A stretch of 62,246 nucleotides of DNA from Planctomycetota bacterium (GCA_029260735.1 JAJDCR010000158.1:1-62246), one strand, 5' to 3'; numbered from the stretch's first letter, positions 29,101 to 37,913 are shown. Program-made: numbers and translations. The notes: a model not told the origin generated them from the sequence alone.

Positions 29101-29518
29101 CATATCTTAGAATGAGGGGGCGTAAAACATCTTCTGGAAGATTGACTCGATCTGTCTTCTCTCGCACCTCTTGAATTACAGTTGTCATGTCTGTATTCCA
29201 GGAAAATTCTAAAATTACATCAGAAATTCCGGAACGAGAAATAGAGTTGTAGGAAACGAGATTACTGATGGAGGCTAAAGCTTCCTCTATGGGATCAGTG
29301 ATATTCTTTTCGACTTCTTCAGGAGCACTGCCAGGGTATTCAGTCCGCACAGTTAAAGTGGGGTATGTTATGGGAGGCATCAGGTTTAGAGGCAGGCGGC
29401 GGTATGAAACAAGGCCGAATACACAAACAGAAATCATAACCATCAAGACTGCGATAGGTCTAGATACAGCTAGAGCGACTAATCGTCCCAAAAGTGAAGT
29501 GCTCGGCGAGGTGGGCAT
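26114..29518 (-). CDS. RND efflux pump inner-membrane protein (HAE1/AcrB-like)
   Basis: 1134 aa; the family usually has 1020-1060. It has TM1 with SRPIAVLMVMI, the porter domain YPGSAPEEVE, TM4 GIGMLVDNAIVVLESI with the proton-relay Asp, and TM10-12 with CGIVVNNAIVMLD and RLRPILMTTLSTVLGLLPM. These pumps use the proton gradient to expel drugs or other compounds with a periplasmic adaptor and an outer-membrane channel; neither partner is encoded nearby. Extra length comes from a basic insertion near 315-345 and an added hydrophobic stretch between the two halves (about 545-620). ATG 29518 is preferred over a TTG four codons earlier. Confidence 0.95.
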   Translation of the reverse strand: MPTSPSTSLLGRLVALAVSRPIAVLMVMISVCVFGLVSYRRLPLNLMPPITYPTLTVRTEYPGSAPEEVEKNITDPIEEALASISNLVSYNSISRSGISDVILEFSWNTDMTTVIQEVREKTDRVNLPEDVLRPLILRYDPTLDPIIRLGFFGDVSLYSLRNIAEYEVKRVLETVPGVASVRVLGGLEEEVRVELDERKLSARGITIDTVIQRIREENLNTPCGLLREGERTYLVRTRNEFQNLEEINNLIVSYKNDIPIFLKDIGKVIRTHRDREVITRVEGKNSVEVEIYKEAEANIVAVSKAVRLKLFGLHEKKKVENKKESSFRKNRGIRVKNRKGKGEFTSIQEQLPSGVFLQVLTDQSLFIEQAIHEVIKTGVSGGILAIIILYLFLRHSRSTLVVGIAIPISIIATFAPLHLSNTSLNIMSLGGLALGIGMLVDNAIVVLESIVRNQQGGNSLKQSSIKGTQEVGGAIIASTLTTIAVFLPILYIEGIAGQIFTDQAKTVVFSLLASLVVAVVVIPVLSSRDFQQSLPQKKWSKEDYLTLQSLKILSGSEGFKKIFTWTKFFISFLLEITAKCALFLLHILLGLLAILMQLISRLFRYLFFPLLAIGEVLGSYASHYPKLLRWVLKNSYWVVGGVLALSALATYCLLFLIGTELVPELHQGEFNLHITLNTGTPLTKTSKVTKQLEDHLLPIPEIEKIFSKMGVEKTNTANSEEGEHTSVITCILNTSKVSALEEDAFINSLRGSLPNIPEIKSIRFTRPALFSTKTPIEIEIYGYNLDQLKDLSLHATSLLHSIPGLYDIKISLEKGNPEFQISYNHHRLFKHGLRVAEVADTIRYKIQGENAGKFRLSEKEIPIIVRLQAKDRQSLESIKSIVVSKDDQRVYLSQVSQTKDGEGPSEIRHLGQQRVVLVRANLYGIDLKGMAINIEKTLNKINWPEGSYFRVGGQNEERKVATQSLQFALLLAAFLVYVVMASQFESLKQPLIIMFTMPLAFLGVIFSLTLFKIPISIMVLIGVIILCGIVVNNAIVMLDCINQLRAQGKSLEEAVIEGARIRLRPILMTTLSTVLGLLPMTGILFSGAGQGVEIRKPLAITVISGLLSSTLLTLIIIPMVYSWIEKRKEIGLRK

Positions 29519-29634
29519 TATTGATCTCAAGAAAAAAGAACCGTGGGGAAGAAGAGGAGATTTTAGGGCCTCCTCTTCTTATATCTAAAGAGACAACAGG
29601 GTCAACAATTTTAAATCTGTTTTGCAGAGAAACC

Positions 29635-30198
29635 TTATGTTTTTACACGTTCAACATAGCGTCCAGTGCGAGTATCTATCTTGAGAATTTCTCCTTCGTT
29701 GATAAAAAGTGGCACTTGAATCACTTTACCTGTCTCTAAAGTAACAGGCTTGCTTCCACCAGTAGCGGTATCTCCCTTTGCTCCCGGCAAAGCTTCTGTT
29801 ACAGTTAAGCTAACAAAGTCAGGCAAGCTAACATCAATCGGCTCCCCTTCATAAAAAGTGAAATTAACAACATCTTCTTCTCTTAAAAAATCCAAGGTGT
29901 GAGCGACTTTATCTTCATTGATGGGAGTTTGCTCATAAGTCTCTTGATCCATAAAGTAATATAGATTTTTATCTCTGTAGAGGAACTGGAGGGCTTTTTT
30001 CTCTATTATAGCTTGCTCTATAGACTCTTTGGCTCGGAAAGTATGCTCGAAAATACTTCCTGTGATCAGGTTTTTTACTTTTGCTTTGACAAAAGCAGGT
30101 CCTTTTCCTGGTTTGATATGCTGAGAGCCTATTACTTGATGAATGACAGAGTTTAAAATAATTGTTATGCCTGGTCGCAAGTCATTACTACTAACCAT
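29635..30198 (-). CDS. efp: Elongation factor P
   Basis: 187 aa from the ATG at 30198, the usual EF-P length; the open frame extends 24 codons upstream through tandem repeats and is rejected. EF-P binds between the ribosomal P and E sites and relieves stalling at polyproline. The N-terminal KOW-like domain has HIKPGKGPAF, with K32 at the tip of the loop that is modified in many species. Two OB domains follow. No modification enzyme genes (epmA/epmB, earP, ymfI) are visible here. Confidence 0.96.
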   Translation of the reverse strand: MVSSNDLRPGITIILNSVIHQVIGSQHIKPGKGPAFVKAKVKNLITGSIFEHTFRAKESIEQAIIEKKALQFLYRDKNLYYFMDQETYEQTPINEDKVAHTLDFLREEDVVNFTFYEGEPIDVSLPDFVSLTVTEALPGAKGDTATGGSKPVTLETGKVIQVPLFINEGEILKIDTRTGRYVERVKT

Positions 30199-30213
30199 AC
30201 TCGTAAAGCCTTT

Positions 30214-30252
30214 TTCTGATAGTAAATTCTGATAGTAAATTCTGATAGTAAA
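30214..30252. repeat. Three perfect 13-bp tandem repeats upstream of efp
   Basis: TTCTGATAGTAAA occurs three times without change, 15 bases upstream of the efp start. It lies in the expected leader or promoter zone. Confidence 0.95.
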
Positions 30253-30253
30253 T

Positions 30254-30310
30254 GGAGGACGAAGCTCCATAATAAAGGGAGGGCGAGGCTCTTGTTGAGC
30301 TTCGCCCTCC
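30254..30310. repeat. Palindromic interspersed element, short copy 3
   Basis: GGAGGGCGAGGCTC (from 30278) pairs with GAGCTTCGCCCTCC (to 30310) around a 5-base loop. This arm matches the arms of the elements near 5.2 and 24.3 kb. A further arm-like fragment (GGAGGACGAAGCTCC) is at 30254-30268. Confidence 0.75.
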
Positions 30311-30342
30311 AGAATTATAATTCTCTAATTTCAAGGTACCTA

Positions 30343-31014
30343 CTACTTACAATGCCGAGGATAGTAGCCCCCATTATGGTGGTAACGTCCTCCCTTTTTG
30401 TAATAGCCATAGTATGATCCACCTTTTGGATGGCGGGGTACTAGGATAGAGTAGGGAGAAGATGTGTAAGCGTTAGGATTACCTGGGACAAAAGAATGTC
30501 CAAATCCATACACTCTTACTTTTCTTGAATCAGGGTAATAGCGTGGTGCTTGGTAGTAGAGTCCTTGAGATAAAATATCGGAAGGACTTTCATAGTTCTT
30601 TTCAGGCCACCCGTAATCATGGCTGTAGTAAGTAGAAAGGAAGAACTGATCAAAAGGGCTCAATTCTTTCTTTTTCTGAGAAGGTTGTTTTTCGTTTGGT
30701 ACTTTTTGAAGTTCTTCCTCTGCATTTGCGGGAGAAATTCTTTCCGCAAACTCTGGAGTTTTGGCAGGAGTTTTCTTTTGACCTGATTTGATTAAGGTTA
30801 TAATGATTTTGTCACTAACATTAGATTCTTTTAAGTGAATGATGTCATTTGCAGACAAAGATATTTTGTCGTCACTTGCTTGAATGATGTTAATAATAAT
30901 CTCATCACCAACCTTAGCTTTACTAAGGCGGACAATGTCCTGTAAATCAAGTGCTCCGACCCAACTTCCCAACAAGAAGAGAAAGCATACTAAAAAAACA
31001 TAGGAATTTTTCAT
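30343..31014 (-). CDS. Small secreted protein with paired helical repeats
   Basis: 223 aa. The signal peptide ends at about GSWVGA. Two homologous 30-residue helical units follow (DIVRLSKAKVGDEIIINII and DIIHLKESNVSDKIIITLI), a repeat type often found once or twice at the N terminus of exported proteins. The C terminus is Tyr/Gly/His-rich (GYYKKGGRYHHNGGYYPRHC). ATG has an AAGGAG SD. Upstream of efp but separated from it by a hairpin element. Function unknown. Confidence 0.8.
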   Translation of the reverse strand: MKNSYVFLVCFLFLLGSWVGALDLQDIVRLSKAKVGDEIIINIIQASDDKISLSANDIIHLKESNVSDKIIITLIKSGQKKTPAKTPEFAERISPANAEEELQKVPNEKQPSQKKKELSPFDQFFLSTYYSHDYGWPEKNYESPSDILSQGLYYQAPRYYPDSRKVRVYGFGHSFVPGNPNAYTSSPYSILVPRHPKGGSYYGYYKKGGRYHHNGGYYPRHCK

Positions 31015-31589
31015 TTTATTCTCCTTTTAGATTCAGGGGGTTTTGGAGATCTTTTGTTCTGTTTGGCAGATATCACTTATTATTGGTTTATAGATATTCA
31101 AAGAAACCCCTTTGTAGCTGTATTTACTCTATACTACCTAATAGTTACTAGTATTTTCAAGAACTTTGCCAGAAATTTCACTATATTTATTTTTTTCTTA
31201 AGGATCTTATGTTACTTTTCCAAGGCTGTCAGAAAAAAAATCTTGACAAAAAAAACGACAATGCTAGAATTGGAGGTACTTATAAACATCTAAACTAGGG
31301 AATTTCTAGGTAGTAGGATTTTTAAGGTTTGGATTAGAGTATACCAGATTTTTTTGTGATACAATCAGCAATCTTTATTATTTTTATGTGTCACAACTTG
31401 TAGAAATCCAAAAACAAAGCTGGAAAAGAGTTCTTCATCTTTAAAATAAAGCAAAATAAAGCAAAAAAAAGCAATTAAAGATAAAAACTAGAACGAAAAA
31501 CTTTTCTCTTTGTTTGTTTTTTAGATGATAGACTCGAAAATTAACGTACTTTTTATCTTCACAAAAAGTACTTTTGAAAGGTAGCGTCT
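31015..31589 (+). other. 575-bp intergenic region with long secretin leader
   Basis: No gene was found. It holds the promoter at 31243-31270, which would give a leader of over 300 nt. Within the leader are an imperfect inverted repeat TTGTGATACA (31354-31363) / TGTGTCACAA (31387-31396) and an A-rich array of AAAGCAAAAT-type repeats at about 31445-31475. No known riboswitch was recognised. Confidence 0.55.
31243..31270 (+). promoter_or_regulatory. Predicted sigma-70 promoter upstream of the secretin gene
   Basis: TTGACA (31243-31248), 16-base spacer, TAGAAT (31265-31270). It lies 320 bases before the secretin start codon. Confidence 0.6.
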
Positions 31590-34289
31590 ATGAAGGCGAA
31601 GTATTCAATAGGGTTAGGTAGCATTCTTTGTTTCTTTGCGGCGCTTCTCCTAATCAGTTGTGAAAGCCCTGCCCCTGATAAACAAGGCAAAAAAGAAACT
31701 CCTAAAAAGGAGCAGAAGGGTGAAGTAGCAAAAAAGGAAGCCAACGGAAACCTGGCAAAGGAAAATATTGGTGAACAAGCTAATGAAGTTGTTTTAAACC
31801 AAGATGAGCAAAGACTCAATGACTTTGTCGCAAATAAGTCTATAGAACAACAAGGAAACGAAGTTGTTATTACCCATTTAATCAATAGTGCAAAAGGTAA
31901 AATAGCTCGTCATGAATACAAGGCAGCTGGATCTTTCTTGGATGAAGCTCTTAAGCGAGACCCCGCTAACTCAGAGGCAAATAGCCTACGAGTAGAAGTA
32001 GGAAGTTACCTGGGAGAAACTCGTTTCCGAAGTGAAGATTTAATTCAGGGTTACGAAAAAGAGTTAAATGTCAAGCAAGAACAAGCCAAACTAGAAGCAC
32101 GTAATTACTACAAAAAAGGTAAAGGACACTTTGCCAACAAAGAGTATGATAAGTCTATTCGCTCGTTTGAATCTTGTCTTGAAATTATCAAATGGGCTCC
32201 TTTTGAATTGAACTTAAGTGGCATGGAAAAAGATGTCAACGATCATATTAAAAAAGCCCAAGCGGGAAAAGAAAGATGGTTGGCTAAAGTACGACAAGAG
32301 AAAATGCGAGAAGCTCAGTTAGAAGCAGAGCGTTTAGAATCAGAAGAACAAGGTCGCAAGCAATTGCGTACAAGAATATTGCTAAGTCGTGCAACAGAGC
32401 ATTACTCTGCTCGACGATATGACAAAGCAGAGGCTTTGATTAATCAAATTCTAGAAGAAGATCCCGCAAATAAAATAGCTAGAAAATTACTCCAAGATGT
32501 TCGTGATGCTCGTCACTCCACCATTGCGGATAAAACATTAGCACGAAGAATTGATGCTTGGAAAGAATTTCTTCAAGATGCACAGGAAACAATGATTCCT
32601 TATAGCCAAGATCTTATTTATCCTGATCAGAAAACTTGGCATGAGGTTATTGCAAAAAGAGATGGTGCTAATCAACTTGGGAAAAGTGGCCCCAAAAAAA
32701 CTACGAGTAATGCAGAGAAAACCATTCTTTCTCGTTTGGAATCTCTACCTATTACTTTGAATTTCAATGAGACACCTTTTCAGGATGTTATTCGTTTTAT
32801 TCAAACAACTGCGGACATTAACATTGTTACTGATCCTAAAGTTATTCAAAATTTTGAGATTGAGGGGACAAAAGTTACTCTCAATGTAACAGACCTAAAA
32901 TTGAAAACAGCTTTGAATATTCTTTTAGAGTTCCATAACTTAGTTTTCACTTTCCGTGACGATGTTCTTTTTATTACAGATAAAGAATCTGAGTTGGCTA
33001 AGGGAGAAGCAATTACAGTTCTTCATGATATCCGTGACCTTACTGGTCAAGTCAAAGATTTTCCTGGTCCTAAGTTGAAACTAGAAGCACCTGGTGAAAA
33101 CGGATCTACAGGAACTGTTTTTGATGAAGGAGAAGGGGACGGAGATCCTGTTTTAACTGGTGAGAGACTAACCGAGTTAATTCGATCGAGTATTGCTCCT
33201 GATAGCTGGGAAGCAGAAGATTACTCTATCGCGGAGACTTCTGGTCAATTACTTGTGATCAACACAGATGAAGTTCAAGAAGAGATCCGAAACTTTCTTT
33301 CTGATATGCGTCGTTTTTCTGGTCTGATGGTTGCGATTGAAGCTCGCTTCTTGACTGTTACAGACGAATTTTTGGAAGATGTGGGAGTTGAGTGGCGTGG
33401 TATCGGAGAAAACACTCTTACTGGAAACGGCGATAGAAACCGCATTATCATTCCTACTGTTCCTCAAGCTGTTGCTGGTGGTGGAAATAACAATGACCAA
33501 GACAACATTGGGCAAAGTAATTCTCCTGCGGCTGGTTTCTTTTTCCAAGAGAATGCTGGAAAGAACAGAAGTATTGATACTCGTGCTCGTACTGAAAATA
33601 TAGACAACGTTAACGTTGTTGATTTTGCCGAAAACCTAACTGGTCAAGGTGGTTTGGCTATGCAGTTAGCCTTCTTGGATGACATTCAACTAAATGCCGT
33701 CTTAGAGGCTGTTCGCCAAAATGCCAGAACAGAAGTTATGGCAGCACCTCGTATTACTACATTTAATACACAAAGAGCACACCTTACTGTTGTGAATCAA
33801 AGATCCTATGTTCAGGATTTTGATGTAGAAGTTGCTCAGTCAGCTTACATTGCTGACCCTGTTATTGGTGCTATTCAAGATGGAGTAGTACTGGATGTTC
33901 GTCCGACTATTTCCAATGATCAAAAGTACATTACCTTAGAAATGCGACCCACCATTGCGACTTTGATTGGTGGACAGTTTACTCCTTTGATTACTACCCT
34001 AGGTGGACTTGATCAGGTTACGATTGAAATTCCTGAATTGGAATTGCAATCTATAGAAACGACTGTTCGAGTACCAGACGGAGGAACTCTTCTTCTGGCT
34101 GGTTTCAAAGACTTAAATAGTTTTGATCGTAAACAAGATGTTCCATTTCTCGGAGATATTCCTGTCATTGGTTTTTTCTTTTCTCGAAGAACTAAACTTG
34201 ATTTCAAAAAGCAAACCATGATTTTGGTGAAAGCAAAAGTTATCAATTTAGGAGAAGAAGAAGAAAAAGCTGTTGGCTTCTCTAGGTAA
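31590..34289 (+). CDS. Secretin-domain lipoprotein with TPR-like N-terminus
   Basis: 899 aa. A lipobox (LLISC) gives a lipid-modified Cys24. Helical TPR-like repeats span about 90-300, with a long charged helix near 215-260. Then come an STN/N0-type domain (LNFNETPFQDVIRFIQ, about 390-460), an N1-like domain, and the C-terminal secretin beta-barrel domain (about 590-890) with ARTEVMAAPRITTFN and VPDGGTLLLAGF, the family signature. Secretins form outer-membrane rings for type II/III secretion or type IV pili. No other secretion gene is nearby. Confidence 0.93.
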   Translation: MKAKYSIGLGSILCFFAALLLISCESPAPDKQGKKETPKKEQKGEVAKKEANGNLAKENIGEQANEVVLNQDEQRLNDFVANKSIEQQGNEVVITHLINSAKGKIARHEYKAAGSFLDEALKRDPANSEANSLRVEVGSYLGETRFRSEDLIQGYEKELNVKQEQAKLEARNYYKKGKGHFANKEYDKSIRSFESCLEIIKWAPFELNLSGMEKDVNDHIKKAQAGKERWLAKVRQEKMREAQLEAERLESEEQGRKQLRTRILLSRATEHYSARRYDKAEALINQILEEDPANKIARKLLQDVRDARHSTIADKTLARRIDAWKEFLQDAQETMIPYSQDLIYPDQKTWHEVIAKRDGANQLGKSGPKKTTSNAEKTILSRLESLPITLNFNETPFQDVIRFIQTTADINIVTDPKVIQNFEIEGTKVTLNVTDLKLKTALNILLEFHNLVFTFRDDVLFITDKESELAKGEAITVLHDIRDLTGQVKDFPGPKLKLEAPGENGSTGTVFDEGEGDGDPVLTGERLTELIRSSIAPDSWEAEDYSIAETSGQLLVINTDEVQEEIRNFLSDMRRFSGLMVAIEARFLTVTDEFLEDVGVEWRGIGENTLTGNGDRNRIIIPTVPQAVAGGGNNNDQDNIGQSNSPAAGFFFQENAGKNRSIDTRARTENIDNVNVVDFAENLTGQGGLAMQLAFLDDIQLNAVLEAVRQNARTEVMAAPRITTFNTQRAHLTVVNQRSYVQDFDVEVAQSAYIADPVIGAIQDGVVLDVRPTISNDQKYITLEMRPTIATLIGGQFTPLITTLGGLDQVTIEIPELELQSIETTVRVPDGGTLLLAGFKDLNSFDRKQDVPFLGDIPVIGFFFSRRTKLDFKKQTMILVKAKVINLGEEEEKAVGFSR

Positions 34290-34328
34290 TTGAGATCTTT
34301 TGATCAAAAAAATATAGAAAAACAAAAT

Positions 34329-34366
34329 AGAGGAATTCACTCTTAATTTTAAGAGAGAATTCCTCT
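34329..34366. terminator. Inverted repeat after the secretin gene, possible terminator
   Basis: AGAGGAATTCACTCTT and AAGAGAGAATTCCTCT pair over 15-16 bp with one mismatch and a short AT loop. No T-run follows, so termination is likely but not certain. Confidence 0.5.
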
Positions 34367-34388
34367 ATTCTACTTACGGGAAAAACCT

Positions 34389-35111
34389 GTGAAGCGTAAA
34401 CTCCGAGCGATATTTCTAGATCTAGATGATACTTTATACTCTACCACTAATTTTAGTTCCCTTGCTCGTCGCAATGCTGTTCAAGCAATGATCGACATGG
34501 GCTTGAAGATGCCTGCTGAAAGGCTGTATCAAGAGCTACAAGAAGTTGTTCGGGAGTTCTCTAGTAATGACAACGATCATTTTGGCAAACTTCTTTTACG
34601 CATTCCTCCCTCCACATACTCTGGTATAAATCAACACTTCCTTATTGCTGCTGCTGTAATTGCTTATCATCAAACAAAATTTACAAATTTAGTTCCTTAT
34701 GCGGATGCTCAAAATTTTTTGGAAAGAATATCTCAAGAAAAGATTATTTTGGGAGTGATAACGGCAGGACAAACGATTAAGCAAGCGGAAAAAATTATTC
34801 GTTTGGGTCTGTATAAGTACTTTACAGCTAATGCCATTTTTATCACAGAACAAATAGGCATCTCTAAGAGCAATCCTAAACTATATCAGCAAGCCTATAA
34901 CACCTTTCTTCTCTCTCCTGATGAAGTTATGTATGTCGGAGATCACCCTACTCGAGATGTTGATCCCCCTAATCTTCTTAATATGATCACTGTGCGAATT
35001 CGTAAAGATGGCAAGTATTGCAATGAAGAAGGACAAACTAAAGCGGACTATGAGATAGGTCATTTTGATGAACTTCTTCGTATTATAGAAGAAAATTTTA
35101 TCCTACCTTAG
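34389..35111 (+). CDS. HAD-superfamily hydrolase
   Basis: 240 aa cytoplasmic phosphatase-type enzyme. All HAD motifs are visible: FLDLDDTLY with nucleophile D11 and D13, VITAG (motif II), KSNPKLYQ (motif III lysine) and YVGDHPTRDVD (motif IV). The helical cap between motifs I and II is of the haloacid dehalogenase/pyrimidine 5'-nucleotidase kind. Start is GTG. Its end overlaps the convergent histidine kinase gene by four bases. Substrate unknown. Confidence 0.92.
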   Translation: MKRKLRAIFLDLDDTLYSTTNFSSLARRNAVQAMIDMGLKMPAERLYQELQEVVREFSSNDNDHFGKLLLRIPPSTYSGINQHFLIAAAVIAYHQTKFTNLVPYADAQNFLERISQEKIILGVITAGQTIKQAEKIIRLGLYKYFTANAIFITEQIGISKSNPKLYQQAYNTFLLSPDEVMYVGDHPTRDVDPPNLLNMITVRIRKDGKYCNEEGQTKADYEIGHFDELLRIIEENFILP

Positions 35112-37297
35112 GATACTTTTTCTTTTCCGATCAGTTCATGGATTTCATGGATTTCTTTAACTAAAGCAACTATCGCTTGTTCGATTTTTTCATTTTCCTC
35201 GTTATCACAAGCTTCTTCGATTTGCTCAGCAATTTTTTTGATTCTGACAGCATTGACTGTTCCGCTAGCTCCTTTCATCGAGTGGGCTGCTCGTTTTACA
35301 CAGATCATATCATTTTCAGCAAGAGATTTTTCTAATTGTGATATGTATTGTGGAGCGCTTTGCTCTATGAAAAAAAGTCGAAGATCTTCCCAGAAAGACA
35401 TATCTTCACCAAAATTTTTTAGAGCAGCATTTTTATCAAAATGAATGAGCTCTTTGTTCTTTCGTTCGGTGCTTTGAGATTTTATCGTCATCACTCGATG
35501 AATTATTTTATATAATTCCTGGATATCGATAGGTTTCGAAAGATAGTCGTTCATACCTGCTTCCAAAAATTTTTCTTTTTCCCCTTTTATCGCATAGGCA
35601 GTTAAAGCAATGATGGGAATTTGGGCATAGCTTTTTTGGGAATTGCGAATTCTTTTGGTCGTTTCTAGGCCGTTTAGCTTGGGCATTTGAATGTCCATAA
35701 GAATAATGTCAAAGTTTTTCTTATCTAAAGCTTCCAGAGCTTCTAGTCCGTTGATCGCAGTAAATACCTTGTGGCCTGAGCGGGCTAGAAAATGACAGAG
35801 AAATTTTTGATTGAGTTCATTGTCCTCGACAAGGAGGATTTCTCGAGAAGCTAAGTAAATTTCTTCTTCTTTTTTTGTTTCTTGTGAAGGATCTATTCTT
35901 TTTGTGATATCGCGAGTTTTTTCAAGAGACACTCTAAAATGAAAAGTGCTTCCTTTTTCAGGGACACTCTCTACCCACATATCCCCTCCCATCATTTTAC
36001 TCAGTTTACGAGATATGGCCAGACCAAGACCTGTTCCTCCGTATTTTTTAGAATATGAATCGTCGATTTGACTAAAGCTTTGAAATAAATGAGGAACTCT
36101 GTCGGGAGAAATTCCAATACCAGTATCTTTGACAGAAAACATTAACTCCAAGATGTCACCTTTTTCTGCAACTAAGCAAACCTCAACATTAACACTGCCT
36201 TCTTTCGTAAATTTTAAAGCATTGCTGAGTAAATTCTTGACTACCTGCCCTATACGAGCAGAATCTCCACGCATTTTTTGAGGTATATCGGAGTGGATGG
36301 TCAGAGTAATCTGAAGATCTTGGTATTTTTTTTGAATGGTAAAAAGAGCCACTATCTTTTCAAGAGTTTCGTGCAAATTAAAGTTTGTCGGCATCAGCTC
36401 TAGCTTACGAGCTTCTATTTTAGAAAAATCAAGGATGTCATTGATGATGGTGAGGAGGGAGTGAGTGGAGGTTTTCGTCATTTCGAGAGTTTTGCGTTGC
36501 TCTGAATTAAGAGGAGTACTTAGAAGTACCTCTATTGCTCCCATAACACCACTTATAGGAGTTCGTATTTCATGACTCATGTTGGCAAGAAATTCACTTT
36601 TGGCTCTACTGGCATCTTCGGCTATCGTTTTGGCGGTTACGAGTTCTTTTTTTACTTGGCCACGGCAAATAGCATTTCCAATAATGGCACAGACTGTAAG
36701 GAGTGCTTCAGATTCAATATGAGACCAGGGACGGAGAAATTGGTAGTTTTTGAAGCATAGTAAGCCCCACCAAACATCGCCTACATAAATAGGCATGGCA
36801 AAAAAAGATTTGATTCCCTTGCTTTGGAGGAATTTTTCTTCGAGGGGAGGAAATTTGTCTAGAGTGCCATATATGGGTTGGCGTAATTTAAAAAGATCAA
36901 TCCAGCGTTTATGTAAAGCTGAGGTTAAAATGAAGCGTGGGTTTTGGGTGATGTTTTGCGCTTTTGCATGGACTTCTTCTTTATATTCATCTTTCTCTTT
37001 TTTCCATTCACAAATATTTCGCGTGATAACTTCATCGTCCATCTGTGAAGTTATTTTCATAATATGAACGTGGTCAACTTCGGTGGCATGCCCCAAGTTT
37101 TTTAATAATTCTCGGGTGTGAGGCAGCCAACTAAAATCGAGAAGAAATTTTTCGGCAGCAAATCCTACTGCACTTAAAATAGCATCTCGAGTTTTGAGAA
37201 CTCTCTCTTTTCTTTTATGAGATGTAAGTTGTTCTTGGAGTTCATGTAACTCACAGAGAATTTCTTTTTTACTTTTATCCTCAAGTTTACTTTGCAT
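35108..37297 (-). CDS. Soluble hybrid histidine kinase (GAF-HisKA-HATPase-REC-HPt)
   Basis: 729 aa without membrane helices. A coiled coil and GAF domain (about 45-210) lead to HisKA with FLANMSHEIRTP (phospho-His near 240) and the ATPase domain with VVKNLLSNALKFT, DTGIGI and GTGLGL. A receiver follows (ILLVEDNELNQKF, phospho-Asp in ILMDIQMP), then an HPt domain with AAHSMKGASG. All phosphorelay residues are present, so it can relay His-Asp-His to a separate response regulator, which is not encoded here. The GAF domain suggests a cytosolic small-molecule or protein signal. Confidence 0.95.
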   Translation of the reverse strand: MQSKLEDKSKKEILCELHELQEQLTSHKRKERVLKTRDAILSAVGFAAEKFLLDFSWLPHTRELLKNLGHATEVDHVHIMKITSQMDDEVITRNICEWKKEKDEYKEEVHAKAQNITQNPRFILTSALHKRWIDLFKLRQPIYGTLDKFPPLEEKFLQSKGIKSFFAMPIYVGDVWWGLLCFKNYQFLRPWSHIESEALLTVCAIIGNAICRGQVKKELVTAKTIAEDASRAKSEFLANMSHEIRTPISGVMGAIEVLLSTPLNSEQRKTLEMTKTSTHSLLTIINDILDFSKIEARKLELMPTNFNLHETLEKIVALFTIQKKYQDLQITLTIHSDIPQKMRGDSARIGQVVKNLLSNALKFTKEGSVNVEVCLVAEKGDILELMFSVKDTGIGISPDRVPHLFQSFSQIDDSYSKKYGGTGLGLAISRKLSKMMGGDMWVESVPEKGSTFHFRVSLEKTRDITKRIDPSQETKKEEEIYLASREILLVEDNELNQKFLCHFLARSGHKVFTAINGLEALEALDKKNFDIILMDIQMPKLNGLETTKRIRNSQKSYAQIPIIALTAYAIKGEKEKFLEAGMNDYLSKPIDIQELYKIIHRVMTIKSQSTERKNKELIHFDKNAALKNFGEDMSFWEDLRLFFIEQSAPQYISQLEKSLAENDMICVKRAAHSMKGASGTVNAVRIKKIAEQIEEACDNEENEKIEQAIVALVKEIHEIHELIGKEKVS

Positions 37298-37316
37298 TTT
37301 TTCACCCTAACCCCAT

Positions 37317-37353
37317 GAAAAAGAACACTGCAAAAAAGCGGTGTTCTTTTTTT
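37317..37353 (-). terminator. Terminator after hpf
   Basis: AAAAAGAACACTGC (37318-37331) pairs with GCGGTGTTCTTTTT (37338-37351) with one mismatch around six A. On the minus strand a T-rich run ends the hairpin. A second imperfect hairpin lies at about 37367-37428. Confidence 0.7.
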
Positions 37354-37424
37354 CGATTATAATAAAGTGACTAAGCAAAAGTTTTTTACACACGGAGTGT
37401 TATGAAAAACTTTTGATTGGCTAC

Positions 37425-37739
37425 TTAGTACTCTCTCATTATACTTCGATGGCGTTGATCTTGTTGCTTCTCTTTGAGACGACTGAGACTATTCACTGTT
37501 CGATCTAAAGATTTATCGATACAAGAGTACATTTTGTCACCATTTTCGGTGATAATAAGTGGCGATTGACGAGGAATACCAATTTTTATTTCGACGTGAA
37601 ATTGATGGCTTTCTTCGAGAATCACATCAATGTATTCTATTCTATGAAAGAATTTTTGTAATTTTTGGAATTTTTCATAAATATGAGCTTTGATCTTATC
37701 AGAAAGGTTGAAGCTACGGCCGGTTATTGTGATTTGCAT
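37425..37739 (-). CDS. hpf: Ribosome hibernation promoting factor (short HPF/RaiA type)
   Basis: 104 aa, the short form with only the N-terminal beta-alpha-beta-beta-beta-alpha domain. It binds the 30S decoding and mRNA channel and silences ribosomes under starvation. Family features: MQITITGRSFNLSDKIKAHI, the charged EEKFQKL-like helix, and a final MYSCIDKSLDRTVNSL helix. AGGAGG SD close to the ATG. Divergent from alr and followed by a terminator, so probably monocistronic. Confidence 0.93.
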   Translation of the reverse strand: MQITITGRSFNLSDKIKAHIYEKFQKLQKFFHRIEYIDVILEESHQFHVEIKIGIPRQSPLIITENGDKMYSCIDKSLDRTVNSLSRLKEKQQDQRHRSIMREY

Positions 37740-37883
37740 TTTATTTCCTCCTTATAATAGGTTTTAGTCGTTAGAAAATAACTTAGTGAGCTACCAAATT
37801 TTTTTTATGAATGGTTCCCTTATTTACTTCTATTAAGAAAGCTTCTCTTGAGAAACTTTCTATTTTGTATCTTACAAAAGCAT

Positions 37884-37913
37884 TTGCAGTTAAGCAAGTA
37901 AATACGATATACT
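37884..37913 (+). promoter_or_regulatory. Predicted alr promoter
   Basis: TTGCAG (37884-37889), 18-base spacer, TATACT (37908-37913). The start of transcription would fall near 37920, too close to the TTG at 37926 for it to have an SD but suitable for the ATG at 37953. Confidence 0.6.

Noticed and set aside
30199..30270. Upstream-extended EF-P start
   Set aside because: The extension translates the 13-bp tandem repeats and hairpin element; the standard EF-P length begins at 30198.
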